From the NCBI GenBank assembly GCA_011634665.1, contig WAEK01000005.1:2737001-2801000 (forward strand): a stretch of DNA of 64,000 nt, in the 5' to 3' direction. Position numbers and translations under genes: made by a program. Each line of letters opens with the position of its first letter. Within the stretch, counting starts at the first letter, position 1. Positions 12,401 through 24,190 of the stretch are shown in pieces. Source of the stretch: Mortierella sp. BCC40632. Taxonomy: Eukaryota > Mortierellomycota > Mortierellomycetes > Mortierellales > Mortierellaceae. Below the pieces are notes generated by a model, which was given only the letters and a program-made list of their open reading frames with translations, was not told where the DNA came from and ran no database searches.

Positions 12401-12431
12401 TTGGTTCGAGCTGGAGACCATTAGTGGCCAC
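7587..12431 (-). CDS. PRM1-like plasma membrane fusion protein fused in frame to a metallo-beta-lactamase-fold hydrolase
   Basis: Exons on the minus strand: 12431-10233, 10020-9884, 9362-9275, 9022-8764, 8318-8163 and 7795-7587. All phases agree, giving 1015 residues. Residues 1 to about 700 resemble fungal PRM1, a multi-pass protein needed for membrane fusion in mating cells, with hydrophobic helices near 60, 130, 270, 410 and 630. After a run of prolines, and without a stop, residue 714 (Met) starts a metal-dependent hydrolase: [11 protein letters not shown], a Cys-rich loop (TCKVC), LIDCGKSYY, the metal ligands THGHAD, LPVHHGKY and SDCSVIPE. This half resembles the S. pombe putative hydrolase C777.06c family. 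The hydrolase could instead be a separate gene starting at 10292. However, PRM1 would then have no stop codon unless the first intron is retained (stop at 10218). The second intron is long (521 nt). Confidence 0.75.
8359..8413. repeat. (GAG)n trinucleotide repeat inside a hydrolase intron
   Basis: About 55 bases of GAG repeats lie in the minus-strand intron between exons 9022-8764 and 8318-8163. A shorter GAT repeat (about 8706-8727) is in the same intron. Neither is coding. Confidence 0.85.
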
Positions 12432-12938
12432 TGCCGGGTTTTTATACTGTTGTAGGCGCTAATATTTTGATTTCGTGTCCATCATCACGATGTAGGTGGT
12501 TCATCACTGTGGTAGTGGGGAAAAGGCAAAAGAAAAATCATGGGGTCATTGACTTTCATATTGATGGTGTCCACAGTATTGTATCCAAGAACTTTTTGAA
12601 TCCACGATTCACCACAAAGTCCTAGCCAACCGAGTTTATCGAGGAGGTAAAGTGGTTCCTACTTATAGAATAGTAAAGCGTTCATGCGTGTGAAACGAGT
12701 AGGGGTATGTTGGTCCATGAGTTTATTGGTCTTTCAACTCTTTCGATTGCGTAGATACCTGACTCCTGTTTCCATTTTCCAATGCCCACAGTTCAGCAAG
12801 CATATAGTTTTTTTTTTTTTTTTTTTTTCAATAGTGATTATGTCGATCGTGTACGGCGTCATCCATATTTTCTGAACTTTATTCTTCCGAGTGGAGCTCT
12901 TCCGTGTGGAGCTGTTGAAGGGATACTGATGCTTGAGT
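12432..12938. other. Intergenic region between PRM1 start and CZIB 3' end
   Basis: No gene is seen. It should hold the PRM1 promoter. A poly-T run lies near 12808-12829. Confidence 0.45.
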
Positions 12939-13413
12939 CTACTTGACCTTGACAAACTTGGCCTCGATACCCGACACAGCGACAGGCAATCCGCTCTAGA
13001 AGAATAAAAAAAAAAGAACAAGAAGTTAGCGCAATCACTTTCTTTGTCCAAAGACCGCAAACAACTCTTTGCATTGTAGTCGGGGGGAAGAAGAAGAAGA
13101 AGAAATATCCGACCAAAGTCGTCACATACCTTATCATCGTATTCGGCCCACTCCTCGGTCAAATCAATGTCCTCGAATGGTGTATCAGACTCGGCACCCT
13201 TTGCCTTCCAGCCATCCCGAGGTTCAAAGCCAACGATTTCCAAACCACGGCACTCGATCTGAACAATGGTGGCAAACTTGTCATTGTTTTCAATATCATA
13301 AGGAACAGGCTTTGACACAAAATCAGCCGAGCTCTCGCGTTTGCAGAACTTGCACTTCATGACCAAGTTGGCCTCTCCACGTCCTGAACCCATCTCTGCC
13401 TTGTCCTGTTGTC

Positions 13414-13444
<31 letters not shown>

Positions 13445-13917
13445 GAAAACAAACAAACAAAGAAAAGGCATAAGTTGTCCAGTCACTTGTTATTATAATT
13501 ATTTCCTTGGAATGGTCCTGTCGATGAACAAGAAGCGAGAGAAAACAAAAGGACTTACGATGGCATTCATGGTGATCCAGTTCTTGTCAACCTCATGGCA
13601 GCCAGTGCATTCAATCTTGAAATGCCAGGTGTAGTCAATGTCTGAGGGGACAAGACCAGTGATGTTTTCGAGCTCGGCTTTGAGTTGGAGGGCGAGGATA
13701 GGCTGAGGAAGGGTTATTTTTTCATGCAAAATGATGAGTAAGTCAACTCATGCATCCGATCAAGTAAATAAAAAAAAAAAAATAAATAAATGAGGCCAGA
13801 AAGACTCGCGCATATAAAACTCTTTTCCCCAAGAATCCCATCTTCTCATCCGCAAGTGAGCGTGAAAAAGAGTGAGAGGAGGATGGAGAATATACATTTT
13901 TTTTTTTTTTTTACCAT
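12939..13917 (-). CDS. CXXC-motif zinc-binding protein (CZIB / DUF866 family)
   Basis: A small conserved eukaryotic zinc protein (human C1orf123/CZIB family) of poorly known function. Exons on the minus strand: 13917-13915, 13702-13559, 13405-13130 and 12995-12939, giving 159 residues, close to the roughly 160 of the family. The first coding exon is the ATG alone, directly followed by a GTAAAA donor. The mature N-terminus, MPILALQLKAEL, matches the family better than the alternative in-frame start at 13729, which would add several residues. The two zinc-binding pairs are visible: CTGC in exon 2 and CKFC in exon 3. The protein ends in a short Lys-rich tail after VSGIEAKFV. The tail and the tiny first exon are the least certain parts. 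Confidence 0.85.
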
Positions 13918-14253
13918 GGCAAAAGGACTTTGGGAACTCGAAAAAAATGGAAGGCAGCCCCTCCCTTTTGCCCATTATCTTTCTCCCCTATTTCAACCTC
14001 CCCCCTTGAATCTTGGTCCCCTTTCCCCTTCCCTCCTCCAAAAAGCCACGTCCATGGACAATACACACACTCTCCTTTTGCTTCCCACGACTGTTCAGAA
14101 AATCACCAGGCAATTCCCACCGACACAAAAAGCTTTTTTTTTTTTTTTTTTTTGACGACGACACTACCATACAACTTATTACAAAAGAATTATAGAGGCA
14201 ATGCTGTTGGTTTTTTTTTATTGAGTTTGGAATCCGTATAGTCCAAAAAGAGT
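13918..14253. other. Intergenic region between CZIB and NDK
   Basis: No gene is seen. It carries pyrimidine-rich DNA and a poly-T run near 14133-14152, and probably the CZIB promoter plus the NDK 3' UTR. Confidence 0.45.
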
Positions 14254-15111
14254 TTACTCGTAGATGAGCTTCTCAATGGCACGGTTGTGGGAGATGACAC
14301 CGTTGGGGAACCAGAGAGCAATCTCCTTCTCGGCGTTCTCAACGGAGTCAGAGCCGTGGCAGAGGTTGCGGCCGACATCAATGCAGAAGTCACCGCGGAT
14401 GGTGCCGGGGAGCGAGGCCAAGGGGTTGGTCTCACCGAGGAGGACACGGCCAGACTTGACAACTCCCTTTCCGGACCAGACCATGGCAACCTAAAAAGTT
14501 ACAATTTCAGAGAGAAAAGAGACCTGTAAGAATAATGACACTTCACTGGAGAGGTTTCCGACTCTCATTTTTTTTTTTTTTTTCCTTGAATAGAGACGCG
14601 CTTTTTTTTTTTTTTTTTTTTAATGTCCAGCCAACTCGATTCAGAGGTTTCGAGATAAGCAATTGAATACGTACAACGGGGCCGGAGGTCATGTACTTCA
14701 TAAGACCGGCGAAGAAGGGCTTGGAAGCAAGGTCGGCATAGTGCTTCTCAAGGATGTCCTGGGTAGGCTATTGTGAGATAAGAGAAGAAAAAAAAAAAAG
14801 AGATAACGAGGAGTGAGAATCCACGTGGGCCATAAAAAAGAAGGGAGGAATAGGGGGAGGGAGAGGGGAGCCGTATAGGAAGGGACACTTTTATGCTTTT
14901 TTTTTCCCCCAAAAGACAACAGCTGACGCCATAGCGCAAACGACCCCCAGATAGAAGAAAAAAAAAAAGGATTAAACACTTACAGCCTTGAGCTCAAGAG
15001 CAATGAGCTGGAAGCCCTTGTTCTCGAAGCGCTTGATGATCTCACCAACGAGACCGCGCTCAACGCCATCAGGCTTGACCTATTGAGCAATGAACCAATG
15101 ATGAAACGAAG

Positions 15112-15146
<35 letters not shown>

Positions 15147-15275
15147 GGTGTGAGAAAAGATGCACACTCAGAGTAGAAACATTCCCAGCTCATGGGAACA
15201 TGACAGGCATGAAGACAATAGAAAATAAAAAAAAGAGAGATTCGGCTTGTGTACCATAATGTAGGTGCGTTCCAT
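14254..15275 (-). CDS. NDK1: Nucleoside diphosphate kinase
   Basis: Transfers the gamma phosphate from ATP to nucleoside diphosphates through a phosphohistidine, balancing cellular NTP pools. Exons on the minus strand: 15275-15255, 15079-14984, 14767-14675 and 14490-14254, all in phase 0, giving 148 residues, close to the family's roughly 150. The start MERTYIM leads into [14 protein letters not shown]. The active-site motif NLCHGSDS places the catalytic His at about residue 115, and VLLGETNP precedes it. The C-terminus ends in a Tyr-Glu pair, as in eukaryotic NDKs. The family usually has Val-Trp-Glu-Gly before the VVK segment; here it reads VWSGKGVVK, a small local change. Introns carry poly-A and poly-T tracts. 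Confidence 0.93.
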
Positions 15276-15981
15276 CTTGAAAATCGATATGAGGTTGTAG
15301 GGAAAGGGAAGGTGTGAAGAAAAGAAAAGAAGAAAGTGGAACACCCAAATAAATAGATCGGTGTCTCGATCGTGTCGCCACAAAGCCACCCTCTGTCTCT
15401 CTCTTTCTCTCTCTTCCCAACAGGGAGTGAACTCTGTCAACACGTTCCCTGTCCCGCCTGGGCGGATTCGTTCAGGGGAGGGGGAAAGAGCAGGTTCCCT
15501 TTCTCTCCCATACTCTCCCACACATTCACACACACATTCACACGCACACACAGACACGCACACATATACACATTCACACTCTTTTCATTACTTGGACACA
15601 GATGGGTAGAGGAAATACATATATACTATTTAGAGCTATAGAGGATATTGGCCCAAAAAACCAGACCGCACACCTCGAGAATGCAAACCCCCTACAGAGG
15701 CCTTTTGCTGTCAGGTAGCACAGTCATGGATAGAGCGCTTTGTTGTTGTTGTTTTTTTCTTTTTCATACGCAATGGGGGGGAAGTAGGTCACTAGCCAAA
15801 AGTCAGTGACAAGGAGTATATGGGGGGAATAGAGCCGGATAGGAAGGGGCGGGTATAGATGGGGAGGGAAGGAGGGTCATAAGGGAATGTTGGCTAAATT
15901 GGGTGCACCAGTCAGAACAGTAAAAAAATAATAATAACAATAAGAAAAAAAAAAAAACGTTCTGTCAGGCTTCCTCGCAAA
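15276..15981. other. Intergenic region upstream of NDK with CT and CA repeats
   Basis: No gene is seen. It holds a CT-rich leader (about 15395-15416), a CA-type repeat (about 15519-15576) and G-rich DNA near 15775-15880. Probably the NDK promoter and the UPF0658 3' UTR. Confidence 0.45.
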
Positions 15982-16062
15982 CTATTCGATCGACCATCGC
16001 TTATTGGAGCCACTGATGGTTTCCATTGGAAAGATGTTTGTTCCTGACACCTTTCCAACTAG

Positions 16063-16108
<46 letters not shown>

Positions 16109-16669
16109 TCCATTGAAGATTAGAGTCTTGCTGCGTTGACCAAGATCATTCAGTACGTCCTTGGCTCGAGTCATGCAACTTACTGTGAGCATTGAGGCCA
16201 TGATTGAAGTTCTTCATACAGGCCCATGCGAGATAGAGCGTTATCAATCCAAGAAGAAGGTTCACAAGCACTATCAGATCATGGGGGAGAAGAAGAAGGA
16301 GGAGAAAAAGAAAAAAAAAAGGACAGAGGATGAGCATCCGACAGATCCATCGAACAATACGAATAAGGGGAGAGAAACATATAACAAAAAGGGAGGCTCT
16401 CTTACGAAAGAAAACAAGGAACTTGTTGGCTCCAATGAATCGATCTGCCTGCACAAACACTTGGTTGAGCTTGGTAATGTTGTAAACGAGAGCTGCAAGT
16501 CCACCGGCAAGGAAACAATACATGCAGAGTTTACTCTCACGTTTGAGCTATTAGAAACAAAGAACAATGGACGGAAGAATGCATCAGGGTCAGTGAGCCA
16601 CTCTTACATTTACTTATTAGCTTTGCTCTACCAGAGCACTTTTGTGATCTGCAAAAAATGGCTTTTCCT

Positions 16670-16715
<46 letters not shown>

Positions 16716-18504
16716 GTCCTTTGTCCTTTGTCACTTACCCCGAACCAAGCCAAGAATGGTAGCACAATAGAAGCACCCGTGGAGAGGATCAAGTGTATAA
16801 TCAAAATACTCCACATTTCCTCCTCCGTGATCTTTGATCCAGCAAAGCCTTCATGTCGGAGAACTACCACAGAGAGGAACTGTGCCGAGAACCCAAGTTG
16901 GAAAAAGATATCAAACTTGAGGATCATGATAAAAATCTGGTAAACTTTATACATATCTAAATGAGTGATGGCGAGAAAGAAATGGAATAATAATAAGAAA
17001 AAAAAAAGGTACAAGGGAGGAGGCCATTGGAGTAGGTGCTACACGTTAGTATAATGCGGAGCAAATATTAATAATAAATGAAATGAAATTAGAGTTGTAC
17101 GGTTTGGACGTCTCTCTTTTTTTTTTCTTACACCTGTGGAGACACACTCACCTCTCATGGCCAAATCCGCGCCAATCTTCTTGTAAATGGTCCAACCAAA
17201 CTCCTTGTAGAGCTTGTAGGCAATAAAGGCAAAGCCGACTGCAAACACAGCCATGAGGGAAACGACTGCAATCTCAAAGGGTAGTGAGGCATGGTAGGGT
17301 GTTGGATTGGAAGGAAGCTCAAAGATATCCAAGAGACTGTTGGGTAGAGATGGGTAAGAAGTCCTGACAAGAATGTCGGAAGCCTGCTTCACTTGGACTC
17401 CTGCATAACCGACCATCGCAAAGTTGAAGAGTACGATTGCAATTATCTGGATAGTATTTTTGTGAAACATCTTTTGATGAATTTGAAGAAAGAAAAGAAT
17501 GAAAAAAGATGAGCCATTTTGAAAACGTAAACACTGGCTTTCGCCCCAAAACACCATATACCCCTCTCCTCCTCACTCACTCACTCACTCAATATGTTTT
17601 TCTTAGGTCCGATAGAATTGCATGAATGACTGACTGACTTACAGCGTCGAAAAGAAGAGCAAGCTGAAAGAGCTGAGCTACGATAAAGAGCACATGGTAA
17701 ACAGAGAGAACTTGGGCAGTCTGGACAACTTCGGCTGCAGAGGGCCCTGTCTCCGGTTTGTTCTGTAGAGTGACCAAGGCCGCTCCCATGGCTGTCCTGA
17801 TATTCCGGACTTCGATCATGTGGAGTCGAAAGATGACTGACTCGAGCGCCACGATCAGGACCGCCTGGATACCAGACCATACCAAGGAATACCTTGACCA
17901 CATCGAGTCGCCAGTCTAGCAAGAATTAAATAAAAGAAAAGGGTCGTTTGTGGCGCTTCCTCGTTAATCAACTGCACAGATGGCTGGACTGGGGTGTATC
18001 ATGATGGCTATTCTTATCGTTTGTCGCAGACTCTTTTTTTCCTTTTTTTTCCTTTTTCGCTGGAAGAGTAGGAAAGGGGTTGGTTTCCTGTCTAAGGTAC
18101 TGAGGACGCCAATGAGCTGCATTCATGACATTGTTGTATTAGGACAAGCAACGCGTGCCAGTAAAGTAACATGAAACAAGTCCAGACAGCCTCTTCCTTG
18201 ACGATGAGTTGGATAGAGTGAGGGTCATGTCCTGGATGTCCTGAATGTTCTGGATGGGCGCAGAGATGATGATGGTTCTCAAGTCCGACTCTAAAATGTC
18301 TGGCATAGACCAACAGCGATGGAGAATATCTGGAGGAAACACAGGTGGAGACAAGTTTGAAAACCACATCCAGAAAGAATGAGAGAAAGAGAGAAAAAGA
18401 GAGAAAGAGGAGGTGACCACAAGGATGCATATGTTCGATGAGAGAGTGAGAGACGGAGAGAGAGTGTGTGTGGCGATGCTGGTACTTACAAGCCTGGAGA
18501 TCAT
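15982..18504 (-). CDS. UPF0658-type Golgi apparatus membrane protein
   Basis: A multi-pass membrane protein resembling the fungal UPF0658 family (S. pombe C23H3.04), assigned to the Golgi but of unknown function. Exons on the minus strand: 18504-18490 (five residues, MISRL), 17915-17643, 17470-17152, 16956-16739, 16547-16406, 16270-16184 and 16058-15982. Phases agree, giving 376 residues. If the tiny first exon is wrong, translation would start at the ATG at 17903, giving 367. Hydrophobic helices are evident in VWSGIQAVLIVALESVIF, the FIVAQLFQLALLF segment, TIQIIAIVLFNFAMV, IAVVSLMAVFAVGFAF, SILIIHLILSTGASIVL and NLLLGLITLYLAW. The tail ends near GSNKRWSIE. The last intron carries a 41-nt poly-T run on the sense strand. 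The first exon is the weak point. Confidence 0.75.
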
Positions 18505-19423
18505 TTTGTGTAGAATACTGCTCTGATGTGGGGTATGGCTGATGGAGAAACGCCGTGCAGAGGCGGAGAAGGAGGTGGCGGCAAGTGATGCAGCTCGCAG
18601 ACGATGGGCAAGCAAAAAAAAAAAAAAAAGGCCAGACACTCGTCGTAACGGAGATGGAGAGAGAGTTGTGGAGAGAGAAGGAGAGAGCGCGGGGCAAGTG
18701 AAATGGGCGGGAGTTCTGGACGAAAGGGGAGAGAGGAGGAGGAGGAGGAGGAGGACACAGGGCGACGAATGCGAATGCCAAAGGGCAAAGAAGGGCCATT
18801 TGAATCCTCCTGGGGCTCACGTGATCAACAGGCACGCTTTCGTGGGACAAATTTTCAATCTCACGCCTTTCCAACATCTATCCAAGACGGCGCCTAGGAA
18901 GGCCACTCCAATGCAGGTACCCATGGCAGTACAGAGAGCGATAGCACTACCAATGCCGACACTAACGCCAATATCGATACCCAATATCGAGTGCCACATC
19001 GCACAAACGGAACCGGACACAGCACCGCATCCGTAGAACGACAAGCAGCGAGCCCTGCACGACAATACGGAAAGACCTGCAGCCCAGTGATTGGCCGCCA
19101 GTCGTGGTGGCCTGTTGGCCGTGTATAGACTCGCATGTTGTGCGCTGAGCCTCTGGCGGCTCTCGTAGCCTGTGTCCACGTTCCCCTGTGTCTGTGCAGT
19201 GGCCATATCATCTCCGGTTTCTTCGGTTTCCAGAAGACATCTCATTCTCATTGCCCCCGTTCTTTTTCTCGTTTTTTTTTTTTTTTTGCTATTTCTCTCG
19301 TCCCCATCTTCCTTCTTTTTTTTTTTTTTTTTTTTTCTTCTTCTTCCTCACCCTACTTCTTTCCTCTTTACTCTCCACTCTCCCCTCCGCCTCCATCTTC
19401 TCACCCCCTTTAGCATAACCGTC
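18505..19423. other. Divergent promoter region between UPF0658 and ERG26-type genes
   Basis: No confident gene. It contains A- and GA-rich DNA at 18605-18760 and a pyrimidine-rich leader (about 19262-19413, with two poly-T runs) just before the dehydrogenase ATG. Both flanking genes are probably driven from here. Confidence 0.45.
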
Positions 19424-20686
19424 ATGGCCACAAAGTGCATTGTCACAGGAGGAAATGGATTTCTTGGTCGCTGGATCGTTGACCAGCTGATCAAGCGGAC
19501 CGACTACTCCATTACCATTCTCGACATCTTCATCCCAGCCGATGCTAAGCCTACGGACCGTCTCACCTATCTCACAGGTGACATCATGGACGCAGCCGCC
19601 ATGCGCGCTGCCTTCAAGGGCCATGATATCTGTCTGCACGTCGCTTCGCCTCCTCACCATTTCCCGGCCGAGACCTTCAAGCGGATCAATATCGAAGGCA
19701 CCCAGAACGTAATTGATGCTTGCTTGAGTGAAGGTGTCACCCGTCTGGTCTATACCTCCTCGGCCAGTGTCCTCCAGGATGGCCTCCCACTCGAGAATGT
19801 TGACGAGCGGGCGCCAATTCCTAATACCTTCATCGAGACCTACTCAGAGACTAAGGCCATTGCAGAGACCATGGTGATCGAGGCAAATTGCGAGGAACTT
19901 ATGACTTGTGCCCTTCGCCCTAGCGGTATCTTTGGTCCCGGTGACACCCAGGCTACACCTGGCTTCATGGATGTGATGAAGAAGGGTCAGCATGTCCTCC
20001 AGATCGGAGATAACTCTGGCCTCTTTGACTGGACCTATGTCGAGAACGTTGCCTATGCCCACGTTTTGGCAGCTCAGAAGCTCTCTCCCGGCTCCAAAGC
20101 CAACGGACAGGTATGAGAATCTTTCTTGCTTTATTAGGACACTCAAAGCAAAGTCAATCGGAAACCCTGAACCTCAAACACATGTTCCTAACCCTTGTTA
20201 CTGGGATCCATCCACAGTCCTTCTTTATCACCAATGGCGCACCCGTGCCATTCTGGAATCACCCTCGTGCGCTCATGGCCGAGATTAGAGTTGTGGCCCC
20301 ATACATGATCATTATCAATTTCCATATTGCTCTGGTCATCGGCTTCCTCTCTGAGATGGCCACCTGGATCAAGCTGTTGCTCGGCAAGGAGGCCAAGGAA
20401 GGATTCACTCGCGTTCGCGTTCGCTATGTCTCCTCCAACCGTTACTTTAACATTAACAAAGCAAGAACCATCTTGGTGAGTTTACTTGCATTGAGTGTCT
20501 GGCTAATTTTTTTGTTTCTTTGCCAAGCAGGAAGAGCAAATACTCATAGTCTGGATGAATCCTTTCTTCTTCTATTGGTTTCTCTAGGGATACGAACCTG
20601 TTGTATCATACAAAGATGGTGTCAAGACGACAATGAAGCATTTTGTAGAGCAGGAGGCCAAGAGACAGACAGCAAAAAACAAGTAA
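19424..20686 (+). CDS. ERG26: Sterol-4-alpha-carboxylate 3-dehydrogenase-like (3-beta-HSD family)
   Basis: An NAD(P)-dependent short-chain dehydrogenase. In ergosterol synthesis ERG26 oxidises and decarboxylates C4-carboxysterols at the ER. Exons: 19424-20110, 20218-20475 and 20588-20686, all in phase 0, giving 347 residues, close to yeast Erg26 (about 349). The Rossmann loop TGGNGFLG is at residues 8-15, and the catalytic pair YSETK has Tyr140 and Lys144. LRPSGIFGPGD follows in the substrate-binding half. A hydrophobic stretch at about 250-275, between FWNHPRALMAEI and the Lys-rich tail, could be the membrane anchor. The C-terminus is GYEPVVSYKDGV and a basic tail. Another 3-beta-HSD specificity is possible, so the symbol is an assignment by similarity of motifs and length. 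Confidence 0.85.
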
Positions 20687-20960
20687 TACAATAGGCATGG
20701 ACAAACGAAGCATCAGCATACAAGTAATAAACTCCGGATTTCACTACAATTGTCAAGGGTGATGAAAAGGGGCGGGGAAGGAGAGGGAGTAGGGGTCAGA
20801 AGAAGAAGAAGAAGAAGAAGAAGACGAAAAAAAAAAAAAAAAAAAGGGAGATCAACTCTTCGCATCCGACATTACCTGTCTTCCTCTTTCTCTTTCATCA
20901 ACCACGAATTAGCATTGCTGCCTACACTTTGGTGACAACCTAAATCTTCCGTAGCTTCAA

Positions 20961-23900
20961 ATGGGACATAAACAGTCCACAGCCGAGGGGACGGCTGCTT
21001 CCACAGCCCACCCAATTTTGCCTCTGCACCACCAACAACAGCCTCACAAAGAAAAAACCACTGGCTCCCATGCATCTGTCATAATATCCATCCTTATCCA
21101 CTACTTTCGTCGCAAAGGTGTTTTTATGGTTCTCGCCTGTATGAGCGTTATCGCATATCTTCACTATCATTTTTTACTCCCCAAACAATTTGACTCGTCT
21201 TTGTATGACCATGAGTCTCGGACGCATGAAGGTTATGTGGACAAAATGTCACAACTACGAAACGATGCTATGGAACTCCATCGAATCCAAGAGCCCCTAG
21301 TCGCTGGTCGCACTCCAGTCCATGGTGTGGAAGAAGACGACTATGAGTCCTCTAGCGAAGAGTGGCAAAAGATCCAGGGGAAAGACAATGAATCAGGCCC
21401 TATGCAGCGCCACCAGATCCAGTTCCGAGTCAGGCAGTCATCCGAAGGCCGGAGTGATGAAAGCACTGGCCAATCAGCTCAGACTAAAGAGGCTCAAGAA
21501 AATGAACAACGACAATCGGCTGTCAAAAGGATGATCCAACATGCCTGGGCAGGATATTTAGAACATGCAGCGCCGCGGGATGAACTGAAGCCAGTGACAG
21601 GCGGTGCCAGGGATACTATTCATGGATGGGGGTCCACTCTAGTTGACAGCATTGGCACTCTCTCTCTTGCTGGACTTGAGGATGCTCATAACACGGCAAA
21701 ACGATTGCTTCTCGACCACATAAAGAACCACCAATGGAAATTGATTCGTGCCCCAGTAACTCAAGGATTCCGTTCTTCAAAGCCCTCCAAATCTGGGCAT
21801 GGCCATGATGGGCCCAAAGCGACGACGGATCTTGATTTTTTGGAGGGTACAGTCAAATACCTGGGAGGTCTTTTGTCGATCGCAGAACAGGATCCTGACA
21901 AGAACTCTGAAGTGTTGGAGGTGGCCACCTCACTCGCCGAGAGACTAGCCCAGACTTTCAAAGGAACGTTTCCGAGGATGGCGAATGGGATGAGTACCTC
22001 AAAGTAGGTGTTCATTCTCCCCATGAGCAATTTTCTAGCCTTGTACTACTGAATCAAAAGTTCGATCACCAGCCCCATCCTTCTAATCCTCAACGTCTGC
22101 TCTATCAAGTGAAATTCCAAAGGGATCAAATAGAAGGCAAAGAACAATGGCCTCACTTGCATCTCTTGGGACTTTGCAGTTGGAATTCCGAAAGCTAAGT
22201 CAATTAACTGGAAACAAGACCTACGAGGCGCTCGTATGTACCACCATTATCACCACTTTTGAACGAAAATGCCCTTTTTTTCATTATGCATCAGTTTCCC
22301 GAGTCGGACCATGCATAAAAACCTGGGAAGACTATCTTCTTTTTTCTATCCTCACTCCCGTCCTTTGTTCTTTTTTTTTTTTTTTCTCATTGCATTTTAG
22401 GCTCAGGCAAACGCCGACTACTTTGCATCAATTAGTCTCAAGATTCCTGGATTGTATCCCGCGTTCTTCGACCCCATAGCGGGACCCAGTTGTAAGCTCC
22501 CAAGCAATGCATTTTTTTTTTTTTTTTTTTCTTCCCTCCTAACTTTTTTCCATATTGCTCTCGACTTGTTACACACATCATTTACTTTGCCCTGATCTAT
22601 CCTACCTTTTCACAGCAAACTATATCACATCCTTTGGGAGTCTGAGCGACAGTTTCTATGAGGTAAATTAGAGCTGCTCTATACACAGCACACAGCAACT
22701 GAATTTTTTTTATTTTTTTTTTGGTTTGGGGATACCATGACACCAATTTTTTTTTTTTTTTGCCCCCCCCCCCAATCCTCCAATGGAGATTAGTATCTGC
22801 TCAAGGCCTATGTTATGACAGGAGATGCACGATTCAAGCAACTATGTAAGTTTGCGGCTCTGAAGAATAACTTTCTGGTCTTTCTTTCTCCCTCTCCCTT
22901 CCTCCCTACTTCTTTTAAGTTGTCGACGAACACTGATAACAAAAAAAAAAATTGTCGTCCAAATAGACGCAACCTCTATCGACGCAATGCACAAGTACCT
23001 TATCAGTCGGCCTCGTAAAAAGTCGGATCCAAGATTAGTTCTGGGTGTATATGACACACAATCCAACACGTTGGTGCCCAAGATGGACCATGTGGTAAAT
23101 TAAGGACAGAAACGCCTGACTATGCTTTCATGAAGCTCATCTCCGATATCCCCCCCTCCCCCTCCCTTTTTTTTCCCTGGTATCTCCGCTTTTGACAAGG
23201 CTCACGAGTTTTTGACACCCTCTCTTTCAATTCTTTTCTTTTAATTGATTTTTTTTTTCAACTCACTGATTTCAACTATTAGAGTTGTTTTGCTCCAGGG
23301 ATGCTCGCCCTCGGTGCAAAGGTCACTGGTCGGTTTGGGGATTTGAAAACAGCCAAGGGATTGATGGAGACATGTTATCAGAGTTACCAAGGATCTACTC
23401 TCTCTGGACTTGGAGCTGATGAGATCGCCTTTTTGGGAACAGAGTTGTCTCAAGGCAGAGAGTTTGAAGCGCCAGGGTCGGTCTCACCTGGGTTTATTGT
23501 CATTGCACCAAAATATCGATTACGACCAGGTAAAAAAAAAAAAAAAAAAAAAAGTGTGCGCAGGGAATCGTGAGGTGGGAGGGAGGAATCGCACATGCCT
23601 AATCAGCCATCTTGTCCTCAACCATCTAGAGACGGTGGAAAGCTTATTCATAATGTATAGGATTACAGGAGATAAAAAATATCGGGATTATGCTTGGGAG
23701 ATTGCACAGGCAAGTTTGTGGAAGAAACGGGGGTGGGGGCGGGAAGGAGAGAACCGGAGCAACTACCAAAAAAAAAAAAAAAAAAAAAATTCTGCTCAGC
23801 GCGGCTAACTATGCTCTTTTCTATTGGGTTGCAAACAAAACAGGCGATTGAACGACATTGCAAGACAAAATATGGATATTCTTCGATAGCGAACGTGATG

Positions 23901-24190
23901 GACTCTACGGAAAATAGACTGGATGAAATGCCAAGGTGTGTTTGTGTCTCTCTGTGTGTTTTTGCCTATTTTAAACGAAACGTGGCGGACCATGATGCAA
24001 ACCTGGATGAAATAAGGATCACCCAGAGTTACTAACATCCCACTCGTGGATATTTTGATTTTCATGTATTTCAACCAGCTACTTTCTGGGTCAGACATTG
24101 AAATATCTCTACCTGATATTTAGTCCACTGAATGTTGGGTCTCTGGATGACTACCTGTATACAACAGAGGCTCATCTCTTCAAGTACTGA
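20961..24190 (+). CDS. GH47 mannosyl-oligosaccharide alpha-1,2-mannosidase (copy A)
   Basis: Trims alpha-1,2-linked mannose from N-glycans in the ER or Golgi. Exons: 20961-22003, 22134-22233, 22401-22491, 22616-22662, 22794-22845, 22967-23094, 23283-23529, 23630-23709, 23844-23935 and 24079-24190. Phases agree, giving 663 residues. Type II topology: a basic cytoplasmic head and one helix at about 53-73. The catalytic domain begins near [10 protein letters not shown], with [22 protein letters not shown], the SDSFYEYLLKA acidic motif, RPETVES formed across an intron, and a TEAH near the C-terminus, so the key acids and the calcium-site Thr appear present. The intron at 23710-23843 starts GCAAGT, a GC-AG intron. 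Compared with copy B the N-terminal half is more divergent (for example IGTLSLAG where LDTLVIMG is usual), so it may be a specialised paralogue. Confidence 0.88.

Noticed and set aside
18092..18500. Open frames upstream of UPF0658 (for example one reading EEAVWTCFMLLYWHALLVLIQQ) as extra N-terminal exons
   Set aside because: An in-phase join is possible only with a weak donor, and I could not tell a true helix from chance. The direct join of MISRL to the next exon, or a start at 17903, needs fewer assumptions.
19289..19660. Minus-strand open frame over the ERG26 start
   Set aside because: Antisense shadow of the dehydrogenase exon, with a poly-Lys tail from the poly-T leader.
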